Under the pieces are notes generated by a model. The model did no database searches. It worked only from the letters and a program-made list of their open reading frames with translations, and was not told the origin of the DNA. Shown piece by piece: positions 62,296 through 64,000 of a DNA stretch of 64,000 bases. This stretch comes from Pyrinomonadaceae bacterium (GTDB lineage Bacteria > Acidobacteriota > Blastocatellia > Pyrinomonadales > Pyrinomonadaceae): positions 434,001 through 498,000 of the forward strand of contig JAIBCB010000003.1 in the NCBI GenBank assembly GCA_019694355.1. The letters run 5' to 3'. Position 1 is the first letter of the stretch. Each line of letters starts with the position of its first letter. The position numbers and the translations under genes are program-made.

Positions 62296-62665
62296 ATTGA
62301 GCTCTTGCTATTAGGTGCCGGGCAAGGGCGAATATCATCTTAGATGCTTCTTCAACCGCAAGATAGAGTTCATCAAAGTCAGCTTGACTCATATATTTCT
62401 GGTCAAGCGCCACGTATAAATGCGATTGAACTTCCGCCGTAGAGCTTCGGGAGATATTCAAAAAGTTGGCAAAATCTCTGTCTGATCTTCGGGCAAAGCC
62501 TTCCGCGATATTCGCCATTATGGAAACACTCGCACGTCGCAACTGGTCCCTCAAGCCGTAGTCCTTTGCGAAGCTTCCATTGGCAGTGATCCGATAAACA
62601 TTTTGCGTTATCACTCGTGCTTTTTGCCACGCCTGAATATCCTCAAACCTCCTAAAAGTCGCCAT
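62294..62665 (-). CDS. Four-helix-bundle protein (23S rRNA intervening-sequence family)
   Basis: 123 residues. FRRFEDIQAWQKARVITQNV, YGLRDQLRRASVSIMANIAE, GFARRSDRDFANFLNISRSS and AEVQSHLYVALDQKYMSQAD are the conserved blocks of the IVP/S23 family. Such proteins were first found in IVS elements inside 23S rRNA genes, flanked by complementary repeats; others occur elsewhere. Here the gene sits between rfbA and rfbC inside a 33-nt imperfect inverted repeat. The protein's molecular function is unknown. The ATG at 62665 precedes the family start; a TTG at 62683 is possible. Confidence 0.9.
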   Translation of the reverse strand: MATFRRFEDIQAWQKARVITQNVYRITANGSFAKDYGLRDQLRRASVSIMANIAEGFARRSDRDFANFLNISRSSTAEVQSHLYVALDQKYMSQADFDELYLAVEEASKMIFALARHLIARAQ

Positions 62666-62688
62666 AATTCTCAACTCTCGCAACCACC

Positions 62689-62721
62689 AGACTCTCTAGA
62701 CTCGCCAGACTCGACAGACTT
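62689..62721. repeat. Right arm of the 33-nt inverted repeat
   Basis: Reverse complement reads AAGTCTGTCGAGTCTGGCG and continues with the same 9-nt pattern; it differs from the left arm at three positions. It overlaps the rfbA stop codon (62720-62722). Confidence 0.8.
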
Positions 62722-63451
62722 ACTCTGCTCGATTCGCACCGGAGCGGGCGACGAGGTTCGAGGCGAGGAGGAGGCTTTCGAATGTTCCGGCGTCGGTCCA
62801 CCAGCCGTCGAGTTCGCCCCAGGTCATTTCGCCTTTGTTGATGTAGTGATTATTGACGTCGGTGATCTCGAGTTCGCCGCGGGCAGAAGGTTCGAGCGTC
62901 TTTATGACATCAAAGACGGTGTGGTCGTAGAAATAGATGCCGATCACGGCGAAGTCCGACTTAGGCTCGGCAGGTTTTTCCTCGATCCGCAAGACCTTGT
63001 CGCCGTCGAGCTCGGGCACGCCAAAACGCTGCGGGTCGGGAACTTTCTTGAGCAGTATCTTCGCCCCTTTGCCTTGTGCGCGATAACCGTCCGCCGCTGC
63101 CCGAATATTCTTCTCAATGAGGTTATCGCCGAGCACGACGCAGATCGGTTCGTCGTCCGCGAAATGCTCAACAAGCGAGAGAGCATCCGCAATGCCGCCT
63201 TCGCCTTCCTGATATGTATAGTTCAGATGTTTCAGCCCGAAATGTTTTCCGTTGCCGAGCAGTTTAAGAAAGTCGCCCGCGGAATTGCCGCCCGTGACGA
63301 TCATAATATCGTCGATGCCTGCGTCAATGAGCGTCTGTATCGGATAATAGATCATCGGCCGGTCATAGACCGGCAGCAGATGCTTGTTCGTTATCTTTGT
63401 GAGCGGCGAAAGCCTCGAACCAAGCCCGCCCGCCAATATCACACCTTTCAT
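62720..63451 (-). CDS. rfbA: Glucose-1-phosphate thymidylyltransferase
   Basis: 243 residues. MKGVILAGGLGSRLSPLTKI is the nucleotidyltransferase signature, followed by NKHLLPVYDRPMIYYPIQTL, EPICVVLGDNLIEKNI and EEKPAEPKSDFAVIGIYFYD. It makes dTDP-glucose from dTTP and glucose-1-phosphate. At 243 residues it is the short form, lacking the C-terminal allosteric extension of the 290-residue E. coli type. It lies 12 bp after asnB on the minus strand. Confidence 0.95.
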   Translation of the reverse strand: MKGVILAGGLGSRLSPLTKITNKHLLPVYDRPMIYYPIQTLIDAGIDDIMIVTGGNSAGDFLKLLGNGKHFGLKHLNYTYQEGEGGIADALSLVEHFADDEPICVVLGDNLIEKNIRAAADGYRAQGKGAKILLKKVPDPQRFGVPELDGDKVLRIEEKPAEPKSDFAVIGIYFYDHTVFDVIKTLEPSARGELEITDVNNHYINKGEMTWGELDGWWTDAGTFESLLLASNLVARSGANRAE

Positions 63452-63463
63452 ATCTTTATAGAT

Positions 63464-64000
63464 CTAATCAACAAACCTTCGATACCAAAGCTCCAGCATC
63501 AGGAGCGTCCAGATCGGGAATGCGTGATCGACGATGCCGTTGATGTGCTGATCGACGATCGTCTGAACGGATTCGGGGCGAATGATGCCGCGAGTTTTGA
63601 AGCTCTCGCTCAAGAGCACGTCGCGGACAAAATCCTTCATCTCCTTGCGGAACCAATGCCCGACGGGGACGCCAAAGCCCATCTTCCGCCGATAGATCAC
63701 TTCGCGTGGGACGAGGCGAGCCGCAACCTTTTTGAGAAGGTATTTATTCCGATATCGCGGCATCTTGATGTTTTCCGGCAAGCTCGCAGCGAATTCGATG
63801 ACCTTGTGATCGAGGAACGGAGCGCGCGCCTCGAGCGAATTTGCCATCGACGCGATATCGACCTTTACGAGCAGATCGTTCGGCAAATAGGTCATCTGAT
63901 CGGTCAGGAGCGTCGCGTCGAGCACGCCCGTTCCGTTCGCCTGCTTGAACCAATTCCCGAGCAGGTCGATGGCCGCATTGTGCGCGACCTCGGCGGCAAA
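63464..64000 (-). CDS. asnB: Asparagine synthase (glutamine-hydrolysing), C-terminal part
   Basis: Cut by the window edge, so only the last 178 or so codons are visible. DQMTYLPNDLLVKVDIASMA, NSLEARAPFLDHKVIEFAAS and NKYLLKKVAARLVPREVIYR, then RKMGFGVPVGHWFRKEM, are the AsnB synthetase-domain end. In polysaccharide clusters such AsnB homologues often amidate a uronic acid or amino sugar rather than make free asparagine, but which applies here cannot be told. It is the most upstream visible gene of the operon. Confidence 0.93.
   Translation of the reverse strand, partial: FAAEVAHNAAIDLLGNWFKQANGTGVLDATLLTDQMTYLPNDLLVKVDIASMANSLEARAPFLDHKVIEFAASLPENIKMPRYRNKYLLKKVAARLVPREVIYRRKMGFGVPVGHWFRKEMKDFVRDVLLSESFKTRGIIRPESVQTIVDQHINGIVDHAFPIWTLLMLELWYRRFVD

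Overview
The window looks like chromosomal DNA from an Acidobacteriota-type bacterium, probably Blastocatellia-like. This assignment is inferred from gene style, not from a phylogenetic marker. The clues are a winged-helix/TPR (CadC-like) regulator with a TolB-like domain, very large PD40/TSP3 surface proteins with Pro-Thr linkers, a FecR protein with a Tyr/Trp-rich core and Pro/Arg-rich tail, a GAF protein with a conserved C-terminal helical domain, and many dispersed palindromic repeats. No plasmid or phage replication genes are visible.

Layout. 1-5.6 kb: a saccharopine-dehydrogenase-like oxidoreductase, then a methionine operon led by a SAM-II-like riboswitch and an intrinsic terminator. 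The operon holds a cystathionine gamma-synthase-like enzyme, an aspartate kinase-homoserine dehydrogenase fusion without room for ACT domains, and a cystathionine beta-lyase-like enzyme. 5.7-14.3 kb: exported S74 and PD40 proteins, a small HTH protein and a divergent CadC-like regulator. 14.3-20.5 kb: glycogen debranching enzyme, LD-carboxypeptidase, a short OHCU-decarboxylase-like ORF, and membrane or exported proteins. 20.5-21.4 kb: an Rhs remnant and a field of palindromic repeats. 21.5-28.1 kb: a YegP-like protein, a NamZ-like muramidase, two convergent toxin-antitoxin (TA) modules, a HerA-like ATPase and a beta-helix protein. 28.1-29.5 kb: a REP-associated tyrosine transposase (RAYT) between arrays of its probable repeats. 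29.5-32 kb: a hypothetical protein and a HigBA-AbrB operon. 32-40 kb: K+-dependent-type membrane pyrophosphatase, carA, lepB, a class V aminotransferase and an ECF sigma factor. 40-42.3 kb: a YoeB-type TA pair, tRNA-Thr, a CI-like repressor and an ImmA/IrrE protease. 42.4-53 kb: an M16 protease pair, duplicated beta-barrels, a FecR protein, an NTF2-like protein and a GAF protein. 53-64 kb: a TPR protein facing a minus-strand surface-polysaccharide operon (asnB, rfbA, four-helix-bundle gene, rfbC-like, GT4, WecA-like fusion, TPR protein, O-antigen ligase) that runs off the right end.

The most unusual items are these. (1) The four-helix-bundle gene sits between rfbA and rfbC inside a 33-nt imperfect inverted repeat, which suggests a mobile element related to 23S rRNA intervening sequences. 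(2) The RAYT sits among ten copies of one repeat core, with an eleventh copy at 43.9 kb. (3) The methionine leader combines SAM-II, a terminator and an ACT-less fusion enzyme. (4) Four TA modules and a CI/ImmA pair lie within 19 kb, three of the TA modules with palindromic operator candidates. (5) An A13 tract lies just upstream of the promoter of a duplicated outer-membrane protein. All assignments come from reading the sequence; no database search was possible.
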